Source: Fidelibacterota bacterium (GTDB lineage: Bacteria; Fidelibacterota; Marinisomatia; SCGC-AAA003-L08; D37C17). Taken from it: 64,000 nucleotides of DNA. Below the pieces are notes generated by a model. The model did not search any database, was not told the DNA's origin, and worked only from the letters and a program-made list of their open reading frames with translations. The position numbers were made by a program, and so were the translations under genes. The stretch's first letter is position 1; every line of letters begins with the position of its first letter. This document shows positions 8,645 through 17,391 of the stretch, in pieces. The stretch lies in contig PANN01000007.1 of NCBI GenBank assembly GCA_002707645.1, positions 14,298 to 78,297 on the forward strand, read 5' to 3'.

Positions 8645-9085
8645 ATGATTAAGAATCTTAAACAAAGATTACAAGAGGGTTTTACCCTTGTTGAAATACT
8701 AATTGTTGTTGTAATTATAGGTATTTTAGCCGCAATAGCTATTCCTACATATTTTGATTATGTTGAGAGAGGATATGCTTCGGATGCAAAAGTTCAGATG
8801 AAAAATATATTAGAAAATTCAAAACTTTACTACGCAGAAAATGCAGAGTTTCCCGAAGATGTTGAAACTATGAATTCTGAAGGATATTCTAATGTTCCAA
8901 GATCCACGCTTGATAAATGGAGTTTTACTATTGATTTAAGTTATGATGATACTGAAGGCATAACAGGTCAATTGACTGCAGAAAGTACAGACAAAATGAA
9001 AGGTGGAGCGGGTCAGAGTATTATCTTTGAACTTAAAGATGGTAAATTTTATGGTTATGGTGCTGAAGAACAAGAGGGCAGCTAA
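8645..9085 (+). CDS. pilA: Type IV major pilin (prepilin)
   Basis: This is the main structural subunit candidate of the pilus. The 146 residues start with a short basic leader ending in Gly12, followed by FTLVEILIVVVIIGILAAIA. That is the canonical class III signal, with Phe as mature residue 1 and Glu5 at residue 17. The mature protein is about 134 residues, with a long N-terminal helix and a small Gly/Asp-rich globular domain without Cys. A strong Shine-Dalgarno (AGAGGAG, 8631-8637) lies 7 nt upstream of the ATG. PilD (24843-25574) would cleave and methylate it. It opens the rightward pilus operon. Confidence 0.93.
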   Translation: MIKNLKQRLQEGFTLVEILIVVVIIGILAAIAIPTYFDYVERGYASDAKVQMKNILENSKLYYAENAEFPEDVETMNSEGYSNVPRSTLDKWSFTIDLSYDDTEGITGQLTAESTDKMKGGAGQSIIFELKDGKFYGYGAEEQEGS

Positions 9086-9093
9086 ACTTTAAT

Positions 9094-10149
9094 ATGAGCC
9101 AAATAAACGAATTACTTGAATACTCCATGAAATCTGGAGCATCAGACCTTCATTTAAGTGTAGGTTCTATTCCTATGGTAAGAATTCATGGTATTATGAA
9201 TAAATTAAAACTTCCAAAAGTTGATATTGAAACTATGGAAGAGATTAAAAAAGATATCCTAAATGATAATCAGCAATCTATTTTTGAAGATAGACTTGAA
9301 ATTGATCTTTCTTATTCTTTGAAAGACTTGGGAAGATTTAGGGTTAATTTTTTCAAACAAATAAATGGACTTTCAGCTGTTTTTAGGACTATACCGTCAA
9401 TCATTAAAAGCAGTGAAGAATTAGGAATTGCACCTATTGTTAATCAATTATCAATGGAAGAAAAAGGACTAGTTTTACTCACTGGTCCAACTGGAAGTGG
9501 TAAATCAACTACTTTAGCAGCAATGATTGACCATATTAATGAAAATAAAGCTTGTCATATTATAACTATTGAAGATCCAGTTGAATATTTTCATTCATCT
9601 AAGACATCAATGATTAATCAAAGAGAACTCGGTCAATCAACTCATTCTTTTGCTAATGCTCTTAAGTCGGCATTACGTGAAGATCCTGATGTTATTTTGG
9701 TTGGAGAAATGAGAGATGTTGAAACCATTCAGTTAGCATTAACTGCTGCTGAAACTGGACATTTAGTTTTATCTACTCTTCATACATCCAGCGCAGTTAA
9801 AACAATTGATAGAATAATTGATGTTTTCCCATCAGGTAAAAAAGCACATATCCGTTCTATGCTTTCTGAAAGTTTACTGGCTGTAATTGCTCAAAAGCTA
9901 TTACAAACCAGAAGCCAAGATGGCAGGGTTCCTGCATGTGAAATAATGGTTGCGAACTCTGCTATTAGAAATTTAATTAGAGAAGATAAAATTTATCAAA
10001 TACCAACAATCATTCAAGCTGGTGCTCAAGAAGGCATGCATACCTTAGACCAAGATCTTCAAAGGTTAATCCAAAAAGGAAATATCGATAAAGATTCCGC
10101 TATTAAAATAGCAGACAATCCTGAGCTATTTGAAAAAGGAATTTTTTAA
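9094..10149 (+). CDS. pilT: Pilus retraction ATPase PilT
   Basis: PilT is the hexameric cytoplasmic ATPase that depolymerises the pilus and drives twitching or retraction. The 351 residues match family length. Visible motifs are the N-terminal ASDLHLSVG segment, Walker A GPTGSGKST (131-139), an Asp-box TIEDPVEY, Walker B DPDVILVGEMRD (197-208) and the His-box HLVLSTLHT (223-231). A PilB function is unlikely because the MshEN-type N-terminal domain is absent and a separate pilB lies at 21885. It begins 8 nt after the pilin stop with no strong Shine-Dalgarno of its own. Confidence 0.95.
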   Translation: MSQINELLEYSMKSGASDLHLSVGSIPMVRIHGIMNKLKLPKVDIETMEEIKKDILNDNQQSIFEDRLEIDLSYSLKDLGRFRVNFFKQINGLSAVFRTIPSIIKSSEELGIAPIVNQLSMEEKGLVLLTGPTGSGKSTTLAAMIDHINENKACHIITIEDPVEYFHSSKTSMINQRELGQSTHSFANALKSALREDPDVILVGEMRDVETIQLALTAAETGHLVLSTLHTSSAVKTIDRIIDVFPSGKKAHIRSMLSESLLAVIAQKLLQTRSQDGRVPACEIMVANSAIRNLIREDKIYQIPTIIQAGAQEGMHTLDQDLQRLIQKGNIDKDSAIKIADNPELFEKGIF

Positions 10150-10152
10150 TGT

Positions 10153-10608
10153 ATGGAAATTTACAAAAACACATATGGTTTTACTTTGATTGAGACTTTA
10201 ATAGGCATACTTATGACGACAGTAATATGTTCCACACTTTTTCTGGGAATAACTCAAGCTAAGCTTTATCTTGAAGCAATTAGAGTTAAAGAAAAAGCAT
10301 TCATTGAATTGAAAAATTTTACAAATGAATGGAAAAGCATGGTTGCTGCTGGTGTCAGTAATTTTCCATCAGATTCTAATTCAGGTGAAAAAGTTCCACT
10401 TAAAATTGATTCTAACGGTAATACTACTCTTGAAGGTAATTTATATAAAAAAATTACTAAGGCAACAAACTCAGGTCAATATTCTATTTATTATAATATT
10501 CAAACTTACATAACGTGGGATAAAAAAAATCTTTTCTTTAATAAAGAAAAAAGCTTGTTAGATACACTATCATTTAATACTTATCAGATACAGTTTAATA
10601 TACAATGA
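10153..10608 (+). CDS. Minor pilin (prepilin-type N-terminus)
   Basis: The 151-residue protein has a leader ending at Gly9, then FTLIETLIGILMTTVIC, with Glu at mature position 5, so it should be processed by PilD. The remainder is short and Lys/Asn-rich, with no Cys beyond the N-terminal helix. It begins 3 nt after pilT and overlaps the next prepilin by 4 nt (ATGA). Minor pilins of this type (PilV/PilW/FimU or GspI/J-like) prime assembly at the pilus tip. I cannot say which one this is. Confidence 0.85.
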   Translation: MEIYKNTYGFTLIETLIGILMTTVICSTLFLGITQAKLYLEAIRVKEKAFIELKNFTNEWKSMVAAGVSNFPSDSNSGEKVPLKIDSNGNTTLEGNLYKKITKATNSGQYSIYYNIQTYITWDKKNLFFNKEKSLLDTLSFNTYQIQFNIQ

Positions 10609-11216
10609 AATATAAATTTAATATAAATCAAGATGGTTTTACATTAATTGAGTCTCTTGTTAGTATGCTTATTGTCTCAACACTTTCATTTTCTATGTTT
10701 TTTGCGTTTTATCAAATACAAAAAAATTTAGTCAATGAAGACTATAAATCTGATATGCTTAATTATGGAAACAGAGTACTTGATGATATGGAAAATGAAA
10801 TAATGAAATCATATCAATTGATAAAAATAAATCAATCTCTAAGTAATACAACTATTGAATTGTACTATAAAAACACACAAATCAAGACCAAATATCTAGT
10901 TAGCCTAGAAAATGGTATCAAAAAAAATAATGGAACATCTAATAGATATACACCCATCGATATTTATATCCCAAAAGATGATGAAAACAGATACAAATAC
11001 AAGATTACCAACTTTGAGATATCTCAACCAACTCTCACAGCAGGAGATGTTTTTTCATATGAGGCAAACATGGCTCGCTATGCTTCGTACCAAATAAAAT
11101 TAGAGATTGATTTATATAACTATCCAAATGATAATGTTTTAGAAACTTTAGAATTCAATAGAAGAGTTTTTTCACCTGCAAAATATATTTATAATATTAA
11201 CACCAATAATGCTTAA
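10605..11216 (+). CDS. Minor pilin (prepilin-type N-terminus)
   Basis: The 203-residue protein has a leader ending at Gly11, then FTLIESLVSMLIVSTLSF, with Glu at mature position 5. Its length and position before a PilX-like protein resemble PilW/GspJ-type minor pilins. It overlaps the preceding minor pilin by 4 nt and the following PilX-like gene by 8 nt, so the three are translationally coupled. It is expected to be a pilus-tip priming subunit. Confidence 0.85.
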   Translation: MKYKFNINQDGFTLIESLVSMLIVSTLSFSMFFAFYQIQKNLVNEDYKSDMLNYGNRVLDDMENEIMKSYQLIKINQSLSNTTIELYYKNTQIKTKYLVSLENGIKKNNGTSNRYTPIDIYIPKDDENRYKYKITNFEISQPTLTAGDVFSYEANMARYASYQIKLEIDLYNYPNDNVLETLEFNRRVFSPAKYIYNINTNNA

Positions 11217-13293
11217 ACACTTAGAAAAATATCAGTCAGGAATTACATTGCCCATAACCATACTTTTTTTGTTTATAAGTTCTGGTATATTATTTTCATT
11301 TATATTAACAATATATGAAAAAGATTTTCAAGTTGAATATAAAATAGCTCAAACAAAAGCACTTTACAATGCTGAATCAGGCATAGCGCTAGGTGCTTAC
11401 TCAAATTTATATAAGAAGGACTATATTCCAGATGCTGCAACTGATTCATCAAGTTATATTTATATTGATGATATGGGATACTATTCTATTGGCTTATTTG
11501 AAGGTATAGACCCTGAACTTTACCAACCTATTAGAGGAGCAAATGCAACAGGGTATGCAAAAGTAAAACATGTTTTAGGTTTAAAAGAAATAGAAATTCA
11601 AAGACAAAAAGTTTTGAATTTAGGCAATACATCATCTTTATCCGATTATTTATGGCTAACAGATTCTGAATTAGCTGGAGGTGCGCCATGGTCCTTTGAT
11701 AATGGAACACCCTCTTTTAATACTAGGCGAGAAAACACATGGGGTTCGGGAGATCAATTAAATGCTAGTTGGGAGGGAGACCCAATATGTGATGTAGGAT
11801 TTAAAACAAATGGGACATTTGTTACTAGTCAATTTGGAACACCTAACTTTGATATAACTGTCAGCGTTGTTGAAGATGCTAATGGTGATGTCCATTATCC
11901 TGATATTCAATCTGGTAGCGCAACTCAGATATTCCAAGGTGAGCCTGCAATAGACACAGTAAAGACTACTTGTCTTCCTCCTCCTGGTTATGAAACAATG
12001 AAAAGAGTAATACAAAATAGCAATGAGCACTATACTTTTGATGCTACAAAAAAATTAAATTATAATTCAGCTACTGGTTCTAGGGATACTCTAATAATGA
12101 CAGATATAGAGTTTTTTGTAGAAAATGCAGTTCATGGATTTAGAGTCAAACAATTTTGGTTTTTAAAACCTCCATACTTTAAAGAGGATTACAATGTTGG
12201 ATATCCATATATGTTTAATCTTTTAATAGAAAACTTTTCTACAGACTGTCCAACTATTGGTGGTCAATATGATATAAGGACCTGTCCCAATTATATTGAA
12301 CAACTTGAAAATTTTCATAGTAAAACTATAAATATACTTACTGGCAATGATTCTTTTATAGCTCCAGATTATTGGGGAATAGTTTCTAGTACTCATGGTT
12401 TTCATCACTATGACTTTCCTTATGTATACAATACAAATGGAGAATGGATTTCTCAATTCGAAATAGATCAAGATCAACCATTTAATAGTCCAGATCAATT
12501 ACTACCTGAGTATATGTCAGGAGGTGGAGTTCAAACATACAACTATTCTCAGCCAACAGCTATCTATGTTAAAGGTGGACCAGTTAGAGTTCATGGAAGA
12601 TATAAAGGTAAATATACAGTAGTTACTGATGAATATACTCCTTATCATAGACACGCATGGCTTTCAACTATGGGAGCAACAAAAATTGATACGTTATGGA
12701 ATAATATTTGGATTACTGATGATTTGATTAATGACGATGCAACAAATGGAACATATAGCTTGTTTAATGCGCAACCGGATGCGGAATGTAATGATGGAAC
12801 AGAAAATAATTTAGGCTTAGTGTCTGGAGCAAATGTTTTTGTAGCAAATACTGAGAAAAATGGCGCTCAAGATGGTGGATATAATAATTGCAATGATAAT
12901 ATATGTGATGTTAATATTCATGCACATATTATTGCATTCAATGAATCTTTTGCTGTGCAGTATTGGCAAAATACATACAATTCAAACAACGGTTATTACT
13001 CAAAACCCCCATTTGGGGATGGTCAAGGAATTCAGATTTATGGAAATTCAGGCAACGACGATACTAGAGGAAAAGTCAATATGTGGGGTGGCGTTGTTCA
13101 AAAGTTTAGAGGATATATTGTTAGAAATAATCCTGGGCCATATAATCTGCCCCAGGGAAATATAGGATATGATGGTAAAGATTACAATTTTGATTGTAAT
13201 TTAAAGTGCTCCTTTCCACCATTATATCCTGAAAATACAACATGTGATGAGGGTGCAGATGAACTGCCTTGGAGCGTAACAGCATATTATTAG
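11209..13293 (+). CDS. Large PilX-like pilus protein, Cys-rich
   Basis: This 694-residue protein begins with a leader ending at Gly11 and a hydrophobic helix ITLPITILFLFISSGILF, without Glu5, followed by an AESGIALGAY segment. That pattern is typical of PilX/GspK-type minor pilins. It is several times longer than usual PilX proteins. The bulk is a large exported domain with about a dozen Cys, several paired closely (CNDNIC; DCNLKCSF). It could combine minor-pilin and tip-adhesin (PilY1-like) roles, but no von Willebrand or PilY1 motif is obvious. It overlaps the upstream minor pilin, and pilM starts 9 nt downstream. Confidence 0.7.
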   Translation: MLKHLEKYQSGITLPITILFLFISSGILFSFILTIYEKDFQVEYKIAQTKALYNAESGIALGAYSNLYKKDYIPDAATDSSSYIYIDDMGYYSIGLFEGIDPELYQPIRGANATGYAKVKHVLGLKEIEIQRQKVLNLGNTSSLSDYLWLTDSELAGGAPWSFDNGTPSFNTRRENTWGSGDQLNASWEGDPICDVGFKTNGTFVTSQFGTPNFDITVSVVEDANGDVHYPDIQSGSATQIFQGEPAIDTVKTTCLPPPGYETMKRVIQNSNEHYTFDATKKLNYNSATGSRDTLIMTDIEFFVENAVHGFRVKQFWFLKPPYFKEDYNVGYPYMFNLLIENFSTDCPTIGGQYDIRTCPNYIEQLENFHSKTINILTGNDSFIAPDYWGIVSSTHGFHHYDFPYVYNTNGEWISQFEIDQDQPFNSPDQLLPEYMSGGGVQTYNYSQPTAIYVKGGPVRVHGRYKGKYTVVTDEYTPYHRHAWLSTMGATKIDTLWNNIWITDDLINDDATNGTYSLFNAQPDAECNDGTENNLGLVSGANVFVANTEKNGAQDGGYNNCNDNICDVNIHAHIIAFNESFAVQYWQNTYNSNNGYYSKPPFGDGQGIQIYGNSGNDDTRGKVNMWGGVVQKFRGYIVRNNPGPYNLPQGNIGYDGKDYNFDCNLKCSFPPLYPENTTCDEGADELPWSVTAYY

Positions 13294-13302
13294 GATAAAA
13301 TT

Positions 13303-14343
13303 ATGAGTTTTGCATTAGATATAGGAAAATTTAGTATTAAAATGGCTGTGCTTGAACAGGTGGATGACATAGTTAAAATTGTAAATCTTGAAAAAATTAA
13401 TATTGTTGAAGATTTAGATACGTATGATATTGAAAAATTATCAAAATCTCAAATATCTGCATCAATCCAGGATTTATCTAACTCACTAAATATTAAATCA
13501 AAAAAAGTTAAAAATTTAATTAGTTCATTATCAGGCTCCGTTGTTGATACTAGGCAAGTGAGTATTTTAGATATGCCTGATAACGAATTATTGCAAGCAT
13601 TAGAACTTGAAGCGAAAAAACATGTACCACTGGATGGTACAGAAGCCATTATTGACTATCATCATATTGGTAAAGATCCACATGAACTAGATAAAATTAA
13701 TCTATTATTAACTACAACAACAAAAGATAAAATAAAGGATCATGCAGAAATTTTAAAAAACTCTGGATTTAAACCAGGAATTTTTGATACAGATCCAATT
13801 GCACTTTGTAATTTATTAAAATACTCCTACAATTTACCTGAAACTGGAGCAAATGTTATTTTAGATGTTGGACATTCATCAACCACTTTAGTTGTTTTTG
13901 GTAATAATACCACATATTTTTCCAGAGAAATTGAAATTGCTGGAAACCATATTAGTCAATCTCTTGTTAGAAATAATAAGATTAAATATGGCGAAGCTGA
14001 GCAAGAGAAACATAAAAAAGGTATAAATGTTTTTGATTCTGATACAGATAACAATGAAGAGACTATATCAGTAGAAAAAAGAACGATTTTAAATGATTTA
14101 GTAGATGAAATCAGAAAAACACTTAGATTTTATATGAAAAGTAATTCACAAGCCTTTTTTAATCAATTTTATTTATCAGGTGGTTGTTCAAAAATGCCTG
14201 GTTTTGATACATTTATTGCAGATAGTTTGAATGTTAAAGTTGAGTTTTTAAATCCTATGAATAAAATAGATTATGAAAAGAGTCTAGACAACCCAAGTGA
14301 GTATTCAATTGCAATAGGCCTAGCCTTAAGAGGTCTGTTATAA
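13303..14343 (+). CDS. pilM: Type IV pilus assembly protein PilM
   Basis: PilM is an actin-like cytoplasmic ATP-binding protein that links the PilN/PilO inner-membrane complex to the motor. The 346 residues carry the N-terminal phosphate-loop motif ALDIGKFSIKMAVLE (residues 4-18), a second VILDVGHSSTTLVVFG loop near residue 187 and a FYLSGGCSKMPGF segment near residue 288, all typical of the PilM/FtsA-like fold. It sits in the conserved order pilM-N-O-P-Q, with pilN starting 1 nt after its stop. Confidence 0.93.
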   Translation: MSFALDIGKFSIKMAVLEQVDDIVKIVNLEKINIVEDLDTYDIEKLSKSQISASIQDLSNSLNIKSKKVKNLISSLSGSVVDTRQVSILDMPDNELLQALELEAKKHVPLDGTEAIIDYHHIGKDPHELDKINLLLTTTTKDKIKDHAEILKNSGFKPGIFDTDPIALCNLLKYSYNLPETGANVILDVGHSSTTLVVFGNNTTYFSREIEIAGNHISQSLVRNNKIKYGEAEQEKHKKGINVFDSDTDNNEETISVEKRTILNDLVDEIRKTLRFYMKSNSQAFFNQFYLSGGCSKMPGFDTFIADSLNVKVEFLNPMNKIDYEKSLDNPSEYSIAIGLALRGLL

Positions 14344-14344
14344 A

Positions 14345-14911
14345 ATGGATTTAATTAAAATAAATTTAAATCAAACTGTTAGTAAAGCTCAAAAAGACTT
14401 TATAGACCAAGAAAAGAAAAGATGGTACTTATTTACTTTTGTATGCGTTGTATTTGTATCTACTTTTATATGGCTATTTTTAATCAACTCTAGAATGCAA
14501 TACGTAATAGATGAAAGAAATAAAACTATAGAAAATATTTTATCTGATACTGCTAAACTTAAAAGTTCTGGACAAATCAATTTATCAAAAAAAGATATTG
14601 ATAATCTTTTCAAAGTCGAATCAAAAAGAATATTTTGGACTGAAAAACTTATTGCTCTATCAAAAATAACTCCAGATGACATGGCAATAACTAAAATAGA
14701 ATTTAAAAATAAAAAATTATACATATCTGCTATTTCTAATATAGGTTCTGGAGTTAAAGAATTTACTGTAGTAGAAAATTTTATGAAAAAAATAGATTTA
14801 AACAATGAGTTTAACAAAGATTTTAAAGATATCAAGTTTGATTTCCTTGATAAAGAAAAAACAAAGAACGATGAACTACTTACATTTAAAGTAGAGGCAA
14901 AACTAAGATGA
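14345..14911 (+). CDS. pilN: Type IV pilus assembly protein PilN
   Basis: PilN is a single-pass inner-membrane protein whose short cytoplasmic N-terminus binds PilM. The 188-residue product starts MDLIKINLNQTV, like the PilM-binding INLLP-type peptide of the family. One membrane helix spans about 27-47, followed by a coiled-coil stretch and a periplasmic ferredoxin-like domain. Assignment rests mainly on this architecture and on the pilM-N-O order. It ends in TGA overlapping the pilO ATG (ATGA). Confidence 0.85.
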   Translation: MDLIKINLNQTVSKAQKDFIDQEKKRWYLFTFVCVVFVSTFIWLFLINSRMQYVIDERNKTIENILSDTAKLKSSGQINLSKKDIDNLFKVESKRIFWTEKLIALSKITPDDMAITKIEFKNKKLYISAISNIGSGVKEFTVVENFMKKIDLNNEFNKDFKDIKFDFLDKEKTKNDELLTFKVEAKLR

Positions 14912-15465
14912 TTTTAAAGAGAAGTATTATACTCATTGCAATATCAATCGTTTACTATTTATTTGGTTCACTGCTTTCAAATTATATGATTAAAAATAAA
15001 GAAGAAAAAATATTTTCACTGGAAGAAAAACAAAAAATTGTTAACGAACAATTTATAACAGCACAAATTTTATCTCAAAAACTAGACAACGTTTATACAG
15101 TATTTGAAGAAAACTTAGCAAATTCAATGAAAGATAATAAGAACAAAGAAGCTTCTATGGATTTCTTGAAATATCTTACAGATGTTATGGAAAAATATTC
15201 AATAAAATTAAATCAGATAATTCCTGATAAAAGGATTAAGAAAGGTTTACTAACAAATATTCCATATACAATTAGCTTTTCTTGTGATTATGAAAAATTT
15301 GGTCAATTTATCAATCAATTAGAAAGTGCAGATCGAATAATTTTAATAAAAGAAATTATTATGAAAAATAATATTGATAATATGAAAACTACCGATGAAG
15401 GTGGAGATATGGAAATTGAGATGGAAATTGTAACTATAACTATTAATAAATCAAAAAATATTTAG
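14908..15465 (+). CDS. pilO: Type IV pilus assembly protein PilO
   Basis: PilO pairs with PilN in the periplasm to form the alignment complex between the inner-membrane platform and the secretin. The 185 residues show one N-terminal membrane helix (about 5-24), a Glu/Lys-rich coiled coil (about 30-65) and an alpha/beta domain with PYTISFSCDYEKFGQFINQLE, matching the PilO pattern. It overlaps pilN by 4 nt and is followed after 1 nt by the PilP-like gene. Confidence 0.85.
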   Translation: MILKRSIILIAISIVYYLFGSLLSNYMIKNKEEKIFSLEEKQKIVNEQFITAQILSQKLDNVYTVFEENLANSMKDNKNKEASMDFLKYLTDVMEKYSIKLNQIIPDKRIKKGLLTNIPYTISFSCDYEKFGQFINQLESADRIILIKEIIMKNNIDNMKTTDEGGDMEIEMEIVTITINKSKNI

Positions 15466-15466
15466 A

Positions 15467-15958
15467 ATGAATTTAAGAGAAAAATTTATTTGGAATATAT
15501 CGCTTACTATTGCTGCTTTAGTATCAATAATTAGTATATATAATTTCTTTCAAGTTGGATCAAATGCAAATGACTATTATGATAAGTTTATTAATGAAGA
15601 AGTGGGAACAGATAAAGAACTTGAGAAAAAAGTATCAGAATTAGAAAAAAATTATACATTTAGAGATAATTTAGCTTTTAATATCTTTAGCGATCCTGCT
15701 GATTTGAATAGAGTTGTCTCAATTGAGGGCTCTTCAAGAGGGAAAAAAAGGAAAAGTCTTTGGGTTTCAGGTATTATCAACAGAGGTGGTAAGGATAATA
15801 TTGCTATAATGAATTACAAAGAACAATCATTTAATGTTGTAAAAGGAGACTCTGTTGCGGGAGGTGTTATAATAGATATTTCTCCTACAGAAGTAACTTT
15901 CAATAAAAATGATAAAACAATTAAATATAACTTAAGTATAAAAAATACTTTAGATTAA
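15467..15958 (+). CDS. pilP: PilP/GspC-like inner-membrane to secretin connector
   Basis: By position this is the PilP slot. The 163-residue protein has an N-terminal membrane helix (about 9-27) rather than the lipoprotein signal of classical PilP. A coiled-coil linker and a small beta domain follow (LWVSGIINRGGKDNIAIMN, then NVVKGDSVAGGVIIDIS and EVTFNKND), resembling the homology region shared by PilP and GspC. It should bind the N-domains of PilQ. The membrane anchor makes it look like a PilP/GspC intermediate. Confidence is good for role and lower for name. Confidence 0.7.
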   Translation: MNLREKFIWNISLTIAALVSIISIYNFFQVGSNANDYYDKFINEEVGTDKELEKKVSELEKNYTFRDNLAFNIFSDPADLNRVVSIEGSSRGKKRKSLWVSGIINRGGKDNIAIMNYKEQSFNVVKGDSVAGGVIIDISPTEVTFNKNDKTIKYNLSIKNTLD

Positions 15959-15964
15959 AAATTT

Positions 15965-15968
15965 GGAG
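15965..15968 (+). promoter_or_regulatory. Shine-Dalgarno deciding the pilQ start
   Basis: GGAG lies 6 nt before the ATG at 15975. A TTG at 15963 could extend the frame by four codons, but it would place this Shine-Dalgarno inside the coding sequence and add residues before an already complete signal peptide. Confidence 0.7.
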
Positions 15969-15974
15969 ATATTA

Positions 15975-17375
15975 ATGACTAAAATAAAAAAAATAACTGT
16001 ATTAACTATATTTATCTGTTCTGTATTATTTACACAAGAAAATAAGCTAGAAGATGATAGACCCTTAGTATCAATACATGCTGAAGATACTCACTTACCT
16101 TCCATACTTGCTATTTTAGCTGAAGAAAGTGGTTATAATATTGTTACTGGACCCAATGTTCAGTCAAAAAATAAACTAACTATTCATTTAGATGAAGTAC
16201 CAATAGATCAGGCAATAAATTTAGTTATTAGAGCTGCTGGATTAAGCTATGAAATAGTTGGTAATTCTATTTTAGTAGCCAATCAATCAAAAATAAATGA
16301 AGATGTTGGAGTTTCTCCTGCTGTAATTCCTTTACAGTATGCAAATGCTGAAGAAGTAGCTATTTTATTAAAAGATATAACTGAGAAAATTTCTATTGAT
16401 GCGACAGGAAACAAACTATTAGTAACAGCAAGTCCTAAAAAAATAGCAGAAGTACAAGCTATTGTAAAAGAAATAGATGTTCCCTCAATTCAAATTATGC
16501 TTGAGGCAAGATTAATTGAAGTTGCTTTAAATGAAACAGAAGAACTTGGAATAGATTGGGAGAGACTTGCCTCAACTACACTTATATTAGCTGAAACTGG
16601 AGAGCCTCAAAATATTACTGAGAGCCTAGTTACAGGCTCATATCTTCCTGGCTATGTCCCAGAAGTTGTAGCGGGTGCCGATGGTTCTGATGCTTTTGTT
16701 TTTGAACAAATTACAGGTACAGCAACTGGTGCAATTCCAGATCAAATGGCTTTTACTAGATCTGGCGGTGTAAACTCGTTTGGAAGACAACTTACAGCTT
16801 TTGATGTTACACTTGATATGCTACTTAAAGATAATAAAGCAAATATCCTGACCAATTCTCAAATAGTTACTGTTAATGGACATGAAGCTGAGATACAAAT
16901 GGTTGATGTAATACCTTATCTTGCATCAAACGGTGGGTTTGGGAATTCTAATTTTCAAGTATTAAAAGAAACTGTTGGAATTAAGTTGAAGATTTTACCT
17001 TATGTTAATACAGATGGTTATATAACAACTCAAATAACTCCAGAAGTAAGTTCAATTCAGTCCTGGACTGCCCAAGGATATCCTTGGACAAAAAAGAGGG
17101 AATCTACAACAACTGTAAGAGTTAAAGATGGTCAAACTATTGTAATTGCAGGTCTTATAACTACAGAATCAATAAATACTGATACAAAAGTACCTGTTTT
17201 ATGGAGAATTCCATGGGTTGGTAAAAAGTGGTTTACGCACACAGAGATGCAAGATAAAAAAACAGATTTAATTATTCAAGTTACTCCCTCTATAGTGAAA
17301 GATAATTATTCTGGTATTGAAAAACAAGATTATCATAAAAATGCTGAGGAAAAAGCATTTGAAGAAGAAAATTAA
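15975..17375 (+). CDS. pilQ: Type IV pilus secretin PilQ
   Basis: PilQ forms the outer-membrane channel through which the pilus exits. From the ATG at 15975 it is 466 residues, with a signal peptide (MTKIKKITVLTIFICSVLFT). Next come an STN-type domain (VSIHAEDTHLPSILAILAEE), a secretin N-domain (VIPLQYANAEEVAILLKDI, with IDVPSIQIMLEARLIEV) and the C-terminal secretin domain (VGIKLKILPYVN; TTVRVKDGQTIVIAGLI; PWVGKKWF; DLIIQVTPSIV). It is shorter than proteobacterial PilQ and lacks visible AMIN domains. The Ig-repeat lipoprotein follows 16 nt downstream. Confidence 0.93.
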   Translation: MTKIKKITVLTIFICSVLFTQENKLEDDRPLVSIHAEDTHLPSILAILAEESGYNIVTGPNVQSKNKLTIHLDEVPIDQAINLVIRAAGLSYEIVGNSILVANQSKINEDVGVSPAVIPLQYANAEEVAILLKDITEKISIDATGNKLLVTASPKKIAEVQAIVKEIDVPSIQIMLEARLIEVALNETEELGIDWERLASTTLILAETGEPQNITESLVTGSYLPGYVPEVVAGADGSDAFVFEQITGTATGAIPDQMAFTRSGGVNSFGRQLTAFDVTLDMLLKDNKANILTNSQIVTVNGHEAEIQMVDVIPYLASNGGFGNSNFQVLKETVGIKLKILPYVNTDGYITTQITPEVSSIQSWTAQGYPWTKKRESTTTVRVKDGQTIVIAGLITTESINTDTKVPVLWRIPWVGKKWFTHTEMQDKKTDLIIQVTPSIVKDNYSGIEKQDYHKNAEEKAFEEEN

Positions 17376-17376
17376 T

Positions 17377-17382
17377 AAGGAG
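17377..17382 (+). promoter_or_regulatory. Shine-Dalgarno deciding the lipoprotein start
   Basis: AAGGAG lies 9 nt before the ATG at 17392. It supports that ATG over the in-frame ATG at 17317, which lies inside pilQ and would bury the lipoprotein signal. Confidence 0.75.
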
Positions 17383-17391
17383 TTTATATTT

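Noticed and set aside
14389-14835. 148-codon antisense frame inside pilN
   Set aside because: Shadow frame; the plus-strand gene fits the pilM-N-O order and architecture.
17317-17391. Upstream start for the giant lipoprotein
   Set aside because: It overlaps pilQ and adds a Lys-rich stretch before a complete lipoprotein signal; the Shine-Dalgarno at 17377-17382 supports ATG 17392.
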